The notes beneath the pieces were generated by a model, which was not told the DNA's origin, made no database searches, and saw only the letters and a list, made by a program, of their open reading frames with translations. Source: Helicoverpa zea (taxonomy: Eukaryota > Arthropoda > Insecta > Lepidoptera > Noctuidae). From it: a stretch of 64,000 nt of DNA. The DNA lies in assembly GCF_022581195.2 (NCBI RefSeq), contig NC_061472.1, positions 930,001 through 994,000 on the forward strand. Direction: 5' to 3'. Shown here in pieces: positions 46,130 through 59,300 of the stretch. How positions within the stretch are numbered: position 1 is the stretch's first letter; every line of letters starts with the position of its first letter. A program made the position numbers and the translations under genes.

Positions 46130-46370
46130 TGCACCCATTTTCTTTTATCGCTACTATCATCATCTTCCTAGCATCTAAATACGTTGGAGTCGGCTTCCAG
46201 TCTAACCGGATGCAGTTGAGTACCAGTGTTTACCAAGGAGCGATTGCCTATCTGACCTCCTCAACCCAGTTACCCGTTCAACCCAAAACCCCTTGGTAAG
46301 ACTGCTTATCAGACTTACTGGCTTCTGACTACCCGTAGCCACTGCCAAAGATGTTATATGTCAATCACTA
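46130..46370 (-). mobile_element. Moth interspersed repeat
   Basis: GGCTTCCAGTCTAACCGGATG, GCGATTGCCTATCTGACCTCC and CCGTAGCCACTGCCAAAGATG are shared with 22850-23045 and 47700-47890. Confidence 0.6.
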
Positions 46371-47699
46371 AATAACTTCTTTTACAGTCGAAAACGACGT
46401 CAATGCAGTTTTCAACGGATGACTTACCCCACTGCGCTAGTTGTAAAAATAAACTGTTTATCTACCGATAACATATGGAGCCATAATTTACACATAAGTT
46501 GAGGAAAGTTACCTACTTCTAGAACCTGAAGGAAATGTCTAATAAATGTATTTAGATAGACAATTTAGTCTGCAGCTGCAACTAGATATAATGATAATAT
46601 TTTATCTTAAATTCAGAGGGGAATAATTGACAATCGTTATTATTGATATGACGTCAAAGTCATGTGCTTCTTTGATTAATACTTATTTTGTTTCTGAAAT
46701 TATCCCTGTTTGCGGTATCGAAGGGCTTATGCGTGTGGGGTAAACAGTCTAATAAATTATTGTAAATCATTATTTGGTGGTGAATTCTGTCAAAGCCAAC
46801 AAATAATATGAGACTCCTTCTTAAATAAATAAATAAATTCTTATAATTTTATTTTAAGTGACCTAAGTACTACTACTAGTTACTACATAAAAAGTGTTTA
46901 AAATAATGTTCTTACTTTCCAATATCATATTTTAGTCAATGTAGAGAAAATAGACAGGAAGCCAACCCCAACATAGCTTTGAAAACTACGCAGATGATGA
47001 TGAATAGGCAAACAATTTTCCAAAGTAACTAATTTTTCTTAGTTACTTTATAAATTTTCTCAATCATTTAAGATTTTGGTTAATAAGCAAAGACACCTTC
47101 AGTTAAAAGAAAATCTATTTTCAAAAGGTTTCCACATTACACACTTTTACATTTGTAAAATTAATAATTACTACTTTAAATAGCTTTTAGCTTGTAGCTA
47201 GAAAAACAAGTAAACAAAATATTTTTTCTTTTAATTCCCCAACGTAATAAAGGCAGTTTAATATTTATCTGACGTTTATTGCAGATTAAAGGCTTCATTA
47301 CGCTGGCTGAGTAACTGAAATTAAAACTTTGTTATTTTCTAGAATCTGCAAAATTCTTTACAAACACAAAAATAGCTTTAAAGACCTCGATTTTGACGAC
47401 CTCATTTGCGCAATGGTCCATGCTGCTGGACTGCCGAACCTGCGGTCCCGGGTTCGATTTCCGGTTCGGTCAACATTTGTGTGATGATCATGCTTGTTGG
47501 CCGTGGTCTGGGTGTTATAGTATGTATTTATAAATATGTATATACGTAGCTATATGTAGTTTATCAGTTGTGTTAGCACCCATAACACATAAGTTAATTA
47601 ATAACTTAACATGTAATACAACCGACTGTGTGTGAAAAAGTGTCACGACATTATTTAAAAATAAAGTGTAATAGACTGGTCGTATATCAAGGACAATGG

Positions 47700-47890
47700 G
47701 CGTACTGGACATCATTTCCTTTTTCCGACTATGCTGGCATCAGCTTCCAGTCTAAGCGGATACAGCTGTGTTTTACAAGAGGCGACTGCCTATCTGACCT
47801 CCTCAACCCAGTTACCCGGCAACCCACCCTTGCCTTGGTTAGACTTGCTGGCTGCTGATCATCTGTACCACTGCTAAAGATGTTCACTGA
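47700..47890 (-). mobile_element. Moth interspersed repeat
   Basis: It shares GCGACTGCCTATCTGACCTC, CAACCCAGTTACCC and ACCACTGCTAAAGATGTTC with the copy at 46130-46370, in the same orientation. Confidence 0.6.
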
Positions 47891-49747
47891 TAGCCGGGAC
47901 CTACCTACTACCTATGTATAGGTAAAATGTAGGTAACACATTAATGAATGATTATTTTTAGTTATTGCCAGATTAGGTTTAGGCTCGGCAGTAAAAGAGA
48001 GTACTGATGACTATAAAAAAGATGAATATGGCAATAAAAAAGACAACTGCGTATTAGCCTTTATCATTCATTCATTTTTATTATAACCAATTTCATCATT
48101 TACGTATCGGGTATGATATTCTATGCCGAATTGTAAAAAAAATTACATAATCCATTCAGTGGTTTAGCCACAGGAGTTATTTTTCGTTTTCCTAATTTAC
48201 AACAATTCAATTCATTTTATTTGGAATCATGGTGTAAAGCAGAGATAACGTTACGAGTATCGAATTTTTTGACCAGTCGACAGCTGAGTGCTGATTTCGA
48301 ATTTTGTAAGTTTACGCGCTCGATACGTAATTATAACTTGGCTGAAGTAAAGAGTCGTATGCTGCATCACCAGATTAGAATATAGCACGTTCATTCATTT
48401 TTCCAGATAATGACGTTTACTATTTCGCAAGTGAGCGCGTTTATAATACAACCAAGTGCCGATGACAGCCTTTATGAAATAAACATGTGAAAAATGAATA
48501 CTACGTAATTAAGTAGTATGATAATTTACGCATCGAGAAAGTTAACCTGCAAAACTCGCACAAGGTACTCTATCAGTTTTCAAGGGAGAATTTCAGTTGT
48601 TTGTACTGACTGACTCTTAAATGGTGTTCTAATTCTCGCACATTTTTATTCTTTTTGCTTTGTTCGAATTTTTTATTTTTTTATTTATGCGTATTTTATT
48701 TATTCCTTTATGTAAAGTTATAGCTATATATTAAACAGTACATTAACTTATTTAATTAACATACAAAGTATATACACAATACATTTTTTTTCTTTCCCAG
48801 GCATATTAAAACAATTTTTCTTGTACTAAGTAATCTGCTTACTTGCAAAACGTACAGAAAACCTCAGTTGTAAGTTACAAAACCGAGGAAAACGCTAAGG
48901 AAATTAGGTCATAAATAAAAAGAGCGTATATTTCTTTGTTTTCTTTGAACAGAAAAGAAACACAACAAAAAATATCGTTTAGGTCCCGAATAAAGAAATC
49001 CTACTAATGCTGTGAATGTAAATGTAAAAGGCCACGCAGATGATGATGATATTCTAAACGTGAAAGTTTGTATGTATGAATGGTTTGTGCCACTTTTAGG
49101 GTATTGAATGTATTTATATGAAATTTAATATTAATATAACTATATAGCAGGATAACACATAGGCTTCTTTTTACATAGGTGCGGGAAAAGGATAATTTAG
49201 AGAGCTGGTGAAACCCCACAGACTCATCGTTGGTTAATGGTCACTAATGCACGGATTCAAGTCATAGTTTGGACCGCGATAACTTACCATGACACCCGGT
49301 CCATGTCAAGCACCAATACAATCTTGATAAAAGTAATTGTTATAATTTTAATTTTAAGAGTTGTTGTTGGTGGATTTGAAAGATCTTCGACCCCACAAGG
49401 CTTGTTAGTAAACCAACACGACAACGAGGTGCAAAAGACAATAACAAGTACTTAAATATATTGTAAATTAATCATATTGTTACAAAATTATGTTTATTAA
49501 CCAAAGAAGCGACCAAACAGAAAGATTCCAATATCTTTATTGGCCCACATAATTATTCAATTTGCAGCAGTCAATATACAAGCTATTATGCTATTTCTGA
49601 TCTGATAAAATGCACCCCACTTGCAACACGAAGTTAATATGTCAATGATACCATAGATAAAGCCAACAATGAGCCTTAAATTACAATTAATAAAAATATA
49701 GGGTATGATGTTTGAGATAATCGCGATAGGAGGTGCAAGGAAATTGG

Positions 49748-49755
49748 TATAAATA
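49748..49755 (+). promoter_or_regulatory. TATA box of P5
   Basis: TATAAATA lies 64 bp before the P5 ATG, a longer leader than in the other genes. A possible initiator CACATTCG follows near 49778. GATA-like words (TGATAA, AGATAA) occur between 49600 and 49740. Confidence 0.65.
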
Positions 49756-49818
49756 ATCGTGCTGAGACTTCTTCGGCACATTCGTTCGAGACATCGAGTT
49801 GTCACCTGCAGAACTACA

Positions 49819-51740
49819 ATGGCTTCCTACGCTACCTTCACCCTCCTCGTCCTCGCTGGTAAATATAAAGTGATCTTAAAGCCCTATTTCAGTTCTTACC
49901 TTACTCATATTTGTGGAATTAAATGTATGAGCTGATGGCTGAAATGTGCTTACTCATGATTCCAGGCCATTCATATTATACATTCTCTCATTTACTCCTT
50001 ATAGGTATTGAATGCTCTTGTAACTTGGTCTATTGGCCCGAATTGTTATTCAAAGTCTCTCTCACTGTTCTAAAGAAAAATCTAATTTTACTGTCTCCGA
50101 CCTTAAGTCAAAGTCAAAGACAACAGCCATTTCAACAACTCTTCATCTCGTATTTTCATTTTGAATCTTAATCTTTTGAAGCCAAAATAAAAAGCGTGTA
50201 AAATGGAGCTATCCCCCAATATTCTTCCTGATTTACTTATACAATTCTTCTGTATTTCGTCTTGCAATATGTAGGATTCCTCGCCAGCGCCTTCTCCAGC
50301 AGCTCTCCTGCCAGGATTGAGGACTACCCCAGCACCGTTCAACTGGAGACTGGAATCGGCCGTGTCTGGCTGCAAACCTGTGTTGGTTCCGTTCTGACCT
50401 CTCGCCATGTTCTGACTGCCGCTCACTGCCTTATTGGAACGTAAGTACCTACTATTGCTTTCATAGTATTTAATATTCATCATCAGCCTCCTGCCCTTAT
50501 CCCAATTTTATTTCGAGTCAGCGGAGCATGTTTTCATATTATTGAATATTATAAATTCGAGTTTTTCGAGTCCAATTGAGATGAAAATTGATTCTAATGT
50601 AACCTGATCCATTTTGATTTAAGAGTATGCCAATTATAAAAACTCTTTCCGAATTAAATAACAGTTCTTCACAATACAATTAAATAATACTGTTATCATA
50701 AAGTAGAGGAACTTCTTCGGATGACGATCAAATGTGAGATAATAATGCATGTCTCGCACAGATAATTCAAAACTTGGCGTTAAATTGTATCAACTTTTTA
50801 AGTATCAGTGTCTTGTCAATTATCATTTTAAGTACTGTAGCATCGATAAAACAATCTTACCCTTGTAACTAATCTAAAGTAACCTGCAGCTCAAACATAT
50901 GTTTTTCATTTCAGCGCCCTCACCCCTCGCATTAGCCGTGTCCGTGCCGGCACCAGCGAGCGCGGCCGTGGCGGCGACGTCTGGGAGGTCAACAGCGTCA
51001 TCAGACACCCTGACTACAGCTTGAAGGCTTTCGAAGGCAACGTTGGCATTGTTCGTCTGCAGACCGCCCTCTGGTTCGGCGCTGCCATCCAACAGGCTAG
51101 GATCACCGCCTCTGGTGTCACTTTCCCCGCTAACGTGCCCGTCACCCTGGCTGGATGGGGCCGCACCTCGGTTAGTAGTATTTTCTTTAATACTTCAGTT
51201 TTATGAGTTGGTGAAAATAGTTGTAAGACCAATTTTGTCAACATAGAGGATAAAAAGTCCTTACCTGAGGATAAAAGATTTAAACGATTGACTCAGGATT
51301 TAAATTTTTTGATACTGACCAGCATTATGTATTTTTGGTTCCACATATCGTTGCTTACTTTAATTCTTATCACATCATTCGACTGATTTATATTCCCATC
51401 ACTAAAATTTTCAATTTACTCCCACCAACAGCAAGAAGACCTCTGGGCTGACCGCGACCTCCACAGCACTCAACTTTACACCGTCGACCATAGCCTCTGC
51501 GTCGAGAAGTACGGAGACCTCAAAGTTCCCATTGCCGTTACTGAGAACATGATCTGTGCTGCTACCCTCGGCACTACTGGCGCTAACTTCGGAGTCAGGG
51601 ATGGTGGTTCTCCCGTCTTCTACGACGGAATCCTTGTTGGCTTCGTCTCCTTCGGCAGCCCTCTTAGTGCTACCGAGTACCCCTTGGTCGCTACCGCTGT
51701 CTCTCCCTACTCCGACTGGATCGTTGAAAACGCTGTTTAA
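49819..51740 (+). CDS. P5: trypsin-family pseudoenzyme (Asp102 to Asn, Ser195 to Gly)
   Basis: Exons 49819-49858, 50275-50440, 50915-51170, 51432-51740 (771 nt, 256 residues). The signal peptide MASYATFTLLVLAGFLASA is intact. The activation motif has lost its VGG core: PARIEDYPS replaces SRIVGGTVTSIEKFPS. His64 (His57) is kept in TAAHC, Asp102 is Asn111 (FEGNVGI), and Ser195 is Gly212 (GVRDGGSP). Gly193 is Arg, Cys191 and Cys220 are both missing, Asp189 is Asn and SWG is SFG, several of these shared with P4. Coding sequence is GC-rich with strongly preferred codons (GCC, GTC, CTC), which suggests high expression. Probably an abundant secreted non-enzymatic homolog; its role is unknown. I recall diverged midgut serine proteases of this kind being described in noctuids. 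Confidence 0.88.
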
Positions 51741-53884
51741 AGTCCTGGTTAAAATGATTGTCTCATTTTTTATTTACTAATATATTTTTCGGTTATTTGT
51801 TTTCTATTTTTTGGTTTTTAATTTTTCTATTCATTTAATGATACGTCTGACCGCTAGTGGTGTGAAAGTGCCCTTCACGGGTATACCCTTCACCACTATA
51901 ATCTGTTTCAGTTTGTAATGGTTTTGGTTTGAAAGTGCATTGCTACAGAGGAATAATATGATTGTGTGAAAGACGTTTGCCCGGAAGAATGTAACTTCTG
52001 GGATAATGTCAAAAGACAAGATGTCAAAAAGACATGACTACAAATAAGAAATTGCGATACGGGCAGAAGTATGCTGACATTTCAATATATCATCTACAAT
52101 CTCACGATCAAAACAATTTAAAATCTCGAAACAATATGTAACCCATTCATAGACAGGTGAATAGATAATTGTGTTGCAAAACAACCAAATGCCTTGATAA
52201 TAACATCGCACGATTTATCAATACATATCTTAATATTATTTCATTCATGAAAATATAGGAAAATACGCGCAGCTTGGCAACTGCTATAAATTAATCTACT
52301 GATTAGTAACAATTAATTGACAATAATAAATAATAAAAAGCAATCAATCAAACAGGTTTCAGAATACGAAGAAAAAAAAAATATACATAATAAACATAAT
52401 GATTACTTTAAATACATATTAATATCGAATATTTGGGAATATGCAAAGCTACTAGCAGTCGGAGTTCCATAGAGTAAAACCTTCTGACAATGCGTGCCGT
52501 TTAGTAAAAATTAATTTCTTTTTGGTCTTTTTTGTTAGTGCAACCATTTTCTGGGATTATGTAAGTCGTGAACAATACAACTAAACCGGCAAGCTACATA
52601 TAGGTAAAATATTGATGCCTGCTACAAAATAACAGCAATATGATACGACGCAACTTTGATATATTTATTTTGCTAGGCGTTTTAAACTTAACTTTTTTAA
52701 GTAACATAATTTCACATATTTATGCGAGTAAATAATTAATTGTAATAATGGAGAAAGAATTTGCATCAGTATTTTTATGTGAAGGTTTTTGAGAGTAGTT
52801 GTCCACAAAACTTTTCTTCAATTTCCTTATTTATCTTATTTTCATATATCGATAGTAACTTATCACACAACATCGATAAACAATCGAATAATAATAACAA
52901 TCATCGTTTTACTTTTGTTTTCCGATTCACTGAAGCATCGCTAAAGTAATCGGCCATTTTGTTCGGCCTGTTCAATTCCGACGAAAAATAAAGCTCTCCT
53001 GAGATTTGGCCTAGAAACTACGCAGTTTCGGAAAACCCTTCCAAGAATCTACTAAGGTACATAAAATAAAAAGAAAAATAATGCTGGACTCTCTTGATTC
53101 AGAGAACGATTTAAGCAGAATAACAGCAAATAAGGCATAATTTGTAATACAATTTATAAAATTCTTACTAAAACACTAGCTTTTGCAATCAATTTCCCCC
53201 GCGAGACGTAAGGAAACTACTTTTCGTACCCGGACAAAAGTAGCTTGAAACCTTTCTCGATAGCTATTAGCTAGACTGGGTATCTAGCACTAAAAGAATT
53301 CTTCAAATTGGTTCGGTAGTTCCTAAGATTAGTATGTTCAAGCAAACGAACTCTTCAGCTTTAAAGAAAAAAAGAAAGAAACATTTCTTTGCGTAGAACA
53401 GTTTTTACAGAGGTTAAACGTTCTAGCTTTATTCTGCCCAACTTGGCATGCAAATATTTTTACTTACTTACATAATAATTTAACGGACGGAACTAAAACG
53501 GATTTTAGTGTTAAAAAAAATCCGGACATATAGCGCCATCTATTGGTCAAACCTCCACGCGAACGAAGTCGCGGGCAAAAGCTAGTTTTATAATAATTAC
53601 CTAGTCCAAATTCCAAAGTTTTTGTTGCAATAGACCAGTAGTTCCCAAACTTATTTTTCTCGTGGACCACTTTCAAAATTTTACTGGTTTCGGTGGACCC
53701 CCTGCTGCTACATTTCTACCACATTCTTAAAGTCGCCAAAAAATAAAAATTGTGTCACTTCTGAGTTCTGTTCCTATATTCCGATATGTAAAATAAAAAC
53801 GAAAAATGGTGGTGGTAAGAAAAAAATATTAAGGTAATATAGGTTCAGGTCATAATTTTAATTAATGGGAAGGATGTATCTGAT

Positions 53885-54563
53885 GGAGTGTCAGCAAACG
53901 ATCAATGTTTGGCTTTATTTTTGTGAGCAATAACCGCAAATCCCCCCGCTCTGTGATGTTTAATTTGCTCCTTTATTTTGTTAAGAGGTTTGTAACGGCA
54001 CTAAAACTCCTTTCGACAAGGTATGACGAGGGAAAAGCTATTAAAAATTTCCTTGCGATTTCCCACAGTCCAGGATATTTTTCGGGTATATCTGCTTGCA
54101 GCCAAAATGTTGGTAGCCTTTTCTAAATTTCACCTTCAGCTCCTCATTAGTGCTTAGCTCGAGCAGCTCCTCTTGTAATACAACATTGGCCACTTCCGTT
54201 TCATCAAATGGATTTATGATCCATGGTGGTATATCCATCGTCAGTATATCTTCAAACCTGGTTTTGAAGTCATCATGCAGGGCACTTAGATGTTGACTGT
54301 AGGTATGGATATCCTCATCAATACATTCTACCTGCGACAAGTTTGGAAATTGAGAGAATTCGCGCCGACTAATGTTTTGCTTCATACAATTTCCCAAGAA
54401 AAGCAGAAATTATCCCCTTTGTTTTTATTAAATTCAGGCTGTCCCCTTGTAACTGCAAGTTAATATCATTAAATTTTTTAAACAAATCTGTCAAATACGC
54501 AATGTCTGCTTTGAATTTGATCAAGTTTTCTTTTAAATCTGTACACGTACTGTGCGCTTTGCA
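53885..54563 (-). pseudogene. hAT transposase remnant (SCAND3/ZBED-like)
   Basis: Reading the minus strand from 54563 downward, pieces resemble the C-terminal half of hAT transposases: DIAYLTDLFKKFNDINLQL, then LSALHDDFKTRFEDIL, ELSTNEELKVKF, and after a frame change WLQADIPEKYPGLWE and the dimerisation motif FPSSYLVERSFSAV. A frameshift falls near 54100-54110 and an in-frame stop at 53973-53975. The DNA-binding N-terminus is absent. This is a dead fragment, not a host gene. Confidence 0.8.
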
Positions 54564-54689
54564 AGTCTGTACACGAAATTGTATTTGTGCATTTGATTTT
54601 GTGTTATTTATATATGTATTAAAGTTTATTTAATATTATATATATATGTGTATGTATAATAAGTCTATGTACGTTTATATATTTTCGAT

Positions 54690-54840
54690 TTGTCTCATAT
54701 ACATATTTAGTGCACCTGCCATGAAACTTCTCCTCCACCTAAAGGTTGACTGGTAGAGAACGCCTAAGGCGTTAAGTCCGCCTTTGTACATTGTTTTTTT
54801 GTAAAATGTGTGCAAAAAGTATAATAAATAAATAAATAAA
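54690..54840 (+). mobile_element. Moth repeat nested in the hAT element
   Basis: CCTAAAGGTTGACTGGTAGA followed by GAACGCCTAAGGCGTTAAG and an AAATAA tail. A diverged relative is in P6 intron 2 near 57297-57350. Its left boundary is uncertain and may reach back to ~54545. Confidence 0.55.
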
Positions 54841-55207
54841 AAAATTGTACGTAATATCGAATACGCAAGTTTGGACAAGTAACAGTCGCTTGCCTTATTA
54901 AAATATTATCTGCTTAGATAGGTACTTAAAACAATGTAGGTAGGCCCTTATAAAAACTATGCTTACATTTTTGCTCTTTACTATCAAAAGCAGATAAATT
55001 TTCGTGGACCCCCATTAACATCTTATGGACCCCCATTTTTTGTTCACGCCTACGTAGACCCCCAGCAAGTCTCCCGTGGACCCCTGGGGGTCCACCTGGA
55101 CCACTTTGGGAATCACTGCAATAGACTAACGATAATTTCTACGTATAGGTAAGGTAGCTAATTATAATCCTTGTAATTAAATACAATAAAATAATTAACA
55201 AACTAAC

Positions 55208-55430
55208 GTTCGGCCATTCAGAGAATGCGTTCCTGACACGTCGCGATTGAACTGACGACGTAACTTTGCAATGGCGTTGCAGTTACGATAAAAATATTTT
55301 TGCTGGTTGTTTACCGTTTTAACAATTGAGGAGCATTAAAACAACATTATTATATCAATAATCAATGAATGTAGTTACGTCGTCAGTTCAATCGCGACGT
55401 GTCAGGAACGCATTCTCTGAATGGCCGAAC
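55208..55430. mobile_element. 223-bp MITE, copy 2
   Basis: Identical in length to the 7577-7799 element and, by eye, identical except for two bases near the start of the right arm. Long inverted arms begin GTTCGGCCATTCAGAGAA. It lies 90 bp from the right end of the hAT element. Confidence 0.85.
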
Positions 55431-55551
55431 TATAATAAGCCGCAAATCCTGGTGGTAAATTATATTGATACGAAGATAAAGTCAATTGTAACGAGATAAG
55501 CAATAAAGGTTCCGTACGATAAAAAAACAAGTGTTGAAGGATAATTTTCTC

Positions 55552-55960
55552 AAATTCAAATTCAAATTCAAAATTCAAATTCATTTATTTGCAAAAACAT
55601 GTGTAGATAATATACATAGATAGTGTGATGCTTATTAAAGGTGTTACATAGTCTTCTTTGGCTCAACATGTTTGACCATAGCTGGTGTACAAATTAGTTT
55701 GAAACTACCATAAGATTATTAAAACAACAAAAACAAAGAATAATAATACAAATAACCCAAAAATTAGGAATTAATTTAAAAAAAAAAATGGTATAAATGT
55801 CATGCAATTCAAAATACTTAAAATAGAAACGCTTCAGAAGGTGCATTTAGAGCGATTTGTCTGTTAAAAATTCGTTGACATTGTAATAGGCTTTTTCTGT
55901 CAGTATTTTTTTAAACGTTTTCTTAAACTGGTCTGTCAAAAATTGCAAATTTCTGAATAA
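55552..55960 (-). mobile_element. LINE 3' end, minus strand, with (GAATTT)n tail
   Basis: The minus strand reads approximately FKKTFKKILTEKAYYNVNEF then LTDKSL, matching the C-terminus of CR1/Daphne-like LINE polyproteins. On the + strand the matching tail is CAAATTCAAATTC repeats at ~55552-55582 before ATTCATTTATTTGC. 5'-truncated copy. Confidence 0.6.
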
Positions 55961-56304
55961 CTTGTAATAACGAATGTAAATGCAATACGCACGAAATCTT
56001 TACATATACGTCTACGCCTCTAAAAATAACATTATTTAATCAATAACAACAAAATATTTAAACACATACAAAAATCGAACTATTTTTTGACCGTTTGCCT
56101 CCTATTCTCCCTGTTACTCAAAAGTAATTTAAAAAATCTATAAACATAACTACCTAACTCAACGTTTTTTATTTGAAATAAGCCTATAAAAGTTCTTTCA
56201 AAACGCCTACCTAGATGCACTGCAATGGGTAGTTTTATCTTCAAGGATGGAGGATAACATTATAGTTTTAATATCCGCCGACGGAACCCTACAAATCGTA
56301 GTAC

Positions 56305-56312
56305 TATAAAAA
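56305..56312 (+). promoter_or_regulatory. TATA box of P6
   Basis: TATAAAAA lies 47 bp before the P6 ATG, with TTCATT near 56331 as a possible start region. Confidence 0.75.
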
Positions 56313-56351
56313 GGAATCTGCGTTAATTAGTTCATTACGTTTTCTAACAAA

Positions 56352-59300
56352 ATGGCGAAGCTGGCTTTTGTACTGTTATTGGTAGCAGGTTAGTAGTAAT
56401 TTGTTTTCTTAATTAACATGCAAGTAATTTAATTAGTATATTTGTATGAAATAACTTCGGTAGTGGGTTAGGTACTGCCAATGCCATATTTACTTAGGGT
56501 GGGTTGCACCATTTGACTGTAACAACAACTGAACCATTTTCAGCTGCCAAATTGCTGATTTGACCATTGGACGGCAATTTTACGGCTAGTTATTGTTTGG
56601 TTGTCGTTAAAAGGTGCAACTCTTCCTTACAAACATCCTTCTCGCTATCAAGAAAATCGCGGAAAAGAAAGTCTAAATTAAGATTATTCTGTAACTACAG
56701 TGTTCGTAGGACAGGCAAAATTCTGAAATACCACTTGTGGTCTTTTTGCAGTAGCTCCATAAATAGTAACGATAATGGTGAAAACCTCAAAACCAAGAAG
56801 ATTTGTCTATATAGGGTGTATTTCTATTACCTATCTCTCTATTTGCTTAAGAAAATTAGGAATTTGACATTCTTTGTGTGGGGCTAATTACAAACTTAAG
56901 TTTATAATCTAGTAGGCAAATCAACAGAACGCAACGCGAATCGAGATGCACTCGTATTTTATACATATACCTAGAGACATGCAGCCTATATGACTTCCTC
57001 TCCAATACCTGCTAGATATAATACTCCTTAATATTTTATTTTCATTATCATAATCATTAAAATTATCCTTTACTTTTGCAGCGGCGGTCTGCACGGACGC
57101 CGCGCGTATCGTCGGTGGCAACCCTACGACCATCCAGGAGTACCCCAGCATAGTCCAAGTGGAGTTCCGCACCGGCTTCCTGTGGGGCCAGTCGTGTGCT
57201 GCCAACATCCTCAACAGCAGATATGTGCTGTCTGCTGCACATTGCTTTGATGGATTGTGAGTATTTAGTTTAAACTGCATCAGAAGAATTGTTACTTCAT
57301 TGACTGGTAGAGAATGCCTTGTGGCATTAAGTCTGCCAAAAGCAATGTTAAGAAAAAGTAATGGTGCGTCACCACGGTGCATGTATCTGGAGTAAGTTGA
57401 CATGCGCAAGTGACCCGCGCGCACGCAACAAAACACGCGGGTGGGTATCTTGCTTTGGTACATGCGGGAGTCGCTAGATCGATAGATAACCTGCGCATGT
57501 GACTCAATATGCGCAAACTACTTGCACCGTGAAGACGCACCCTAAGGCGCGGTCAGCCCGTAAATAGGTGACGATCTTGTCATGACTATTTTCTCCGTGG
57601 TTCGGAAGGCACGTTAAATTTGTAGGTCCTGGTTGTCATTTGAACACATCTGACATTCGTTACGGGTAATCAGATGGCAGAAAGTTTGATAACCAAGGGG
57701 TTTCGTGTTGCCCGGGTTAGGTAACTCCGATAGGCAGTCAATCCATGTAAAACGCTGGTACTCAGCTGCACCTGGTTAGACTGGAAACCGACTCCAACAT
57801 GGTAAGGAAAAAAGCTTGGCAGATGATAAGTAAAACGGATTTAAGTGTTAATGACGTCAATGTTTTAGTTAGGCATTAAAAACTTTACTTGTTGTCATTG
57901 TTCGACTAACCCTAATTCAAGGAATTAACGTGATAAGAATGACCAAAAAACAAGGGATTTAAACATGCCAGTGATGTAAGCAGATAGTCAGACTATGTTT
58001 AGACGATTAATTGATAACTGATAAGATAGTTCGCACGCGACTGTCGGTGTTCTACTGAATAAATAATTTTTACAACTAAAGCATGGTAGGTTTTTTTATA
58101 AACATTTGTTTGAGTTAGATTGCTATTAAACAGGAAAAAGAACTGTTTGAATTTTCCAAGAAAATTTCTAAAATGAACTAGGATAGTGTGAAATAATTTC
58201 ATGAGATTATCGAATCAATTTCAGTCGTATCCCTATTAAACGAGGAACCGTCCCCAATATAGTTGGGAAAAGGCTAGGCAGATGATGAATTTATTTCTAA
58301 AATAAACTTATAGATATTACTTTTAATTAGCTTCATTAGAAGGGTTAACTTTGTGGCTTCATTTCTTCGTTATAAATACTGCCACAGATTACCTAGTTAA
58401 TAGTTGGCACTGCTGTTATTTAACGTACCACTTTAATCTTCCATAAATACCCTCCAATATACATTCCACATTCCACGTTACATTATCTTCTTAAACACCC
58501 TTTTCCTTTCAGACTCTTCAGCATCAACAACCGTCGTATCCGCGCGGGCACCTCCAACCGCGGTTCCGGAGGCACCGTGATCTCCCTCACTCGTCGTATC
58601 AACCACCCCAGCTATGGGAGCCTCGGTAATGACGGAGACATCAGTCTGGTGCAGCTGAGCTCGGCCCTCGTGTGGAGTGACAGCATCGCTCAGGTGTCGA
58701 TCTTGCCGCAAGGCTTCCAGATGCCTGATGGCTTGCCAGTTGTCCATGCTGGGTGGGGTACTACTTCGGTGAGTTTCAACATCGTATATTTTTGTAGTAG
58801 TATATTTTATCCCAAAAAAAATTGCAGGTAATTTAAGAAAGAAGAAGAAAGAAATAAATTTTGTTGCCATGTATTCCACTTATTTGTAAAATACATTTTC
58901 AATGATACAAATGCTGCAAAATAAAGCACGCATTTTACAAGCAATAAATTCAGCTTGCTTTTATAGCCATTTTAACCGCTTGATATTTTTTAAAATAAGC
59001 TTCATTCACAACTACTAAATTAAATCCGCTTCCATCAAATAAAAAAACACCTTTAACTACCTATATTATTAACACATTTCTTTCTGTCCTTACAGTCTGG
59101 AGGTATCTCATCCTCAATCCTCCGAGACGTGCAAATCTACACCATCAACCGTGACCTCTGCACTGCTCGCTACGCCAGCCTCTTCATCCCTCAAAGGGTG
59201 ACAGAGAACATGATCTGTGCCGGTATCCTCGACGTAGGAGGCAAGGACGCGTGCCAAGGAGACTCGGGAGGCCCCTTGTATTACGAGGGCATCCTCATAG

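Larger units (their letters stand above)
41972..49818. other. P4-P5 intergenic region: minisatellite and repeats
   Basis: No host gene was seen in 7.8 kb. Apart from the minisatellite (42325-43890) it holds a partial moth repeat (42177-42250), a direct duplication with CRE motifs (44211-44335), a SINE fragment (~44676-44750, minus), moth repeats near 46130-46370 and 47700-47890, and a box-B-bearing SINE-like piece near 47395-47530. Frames of 60-80 codons here have no coding character. Confidence 0.5.
53636..55118 (-). mobile_element. hAT transposon (Charlie-type ends) with decayed transposase
   Basis: The left end CAGTAGTTCCCAAAC and the inverted right end CAGTGATTCCCAAAG match the hAT terminal pattern. 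The 8-bp target duplication CAATAGAC is exact on both sides (53628-53635 and 55119-55126). Length is 1483 bp. Inside, on the minus strand, lie transposase remnants. A separate moth repeat ending in an AAATAA run (to about 54840) is nested within. Confidence 0.88.
51741..56351. other. P5-P6 intergenic region with hAT, MITE and LINE remnants
   Basis: No host gene seen. Elements at 53170-53365, 53636-55118, 55208-55430 and 55552-55960 are listed separately. 51741-53160 is AT-rich without features I can support. No AATAAA is obvious close after P5. Confidence 0.5.

Noticed and set aside
54041..54397. 118-codon minus-strand frame as a host gene
   Set aside because: It is a transposase fragment inside a delimited hAT element with a frameshift and a stop.
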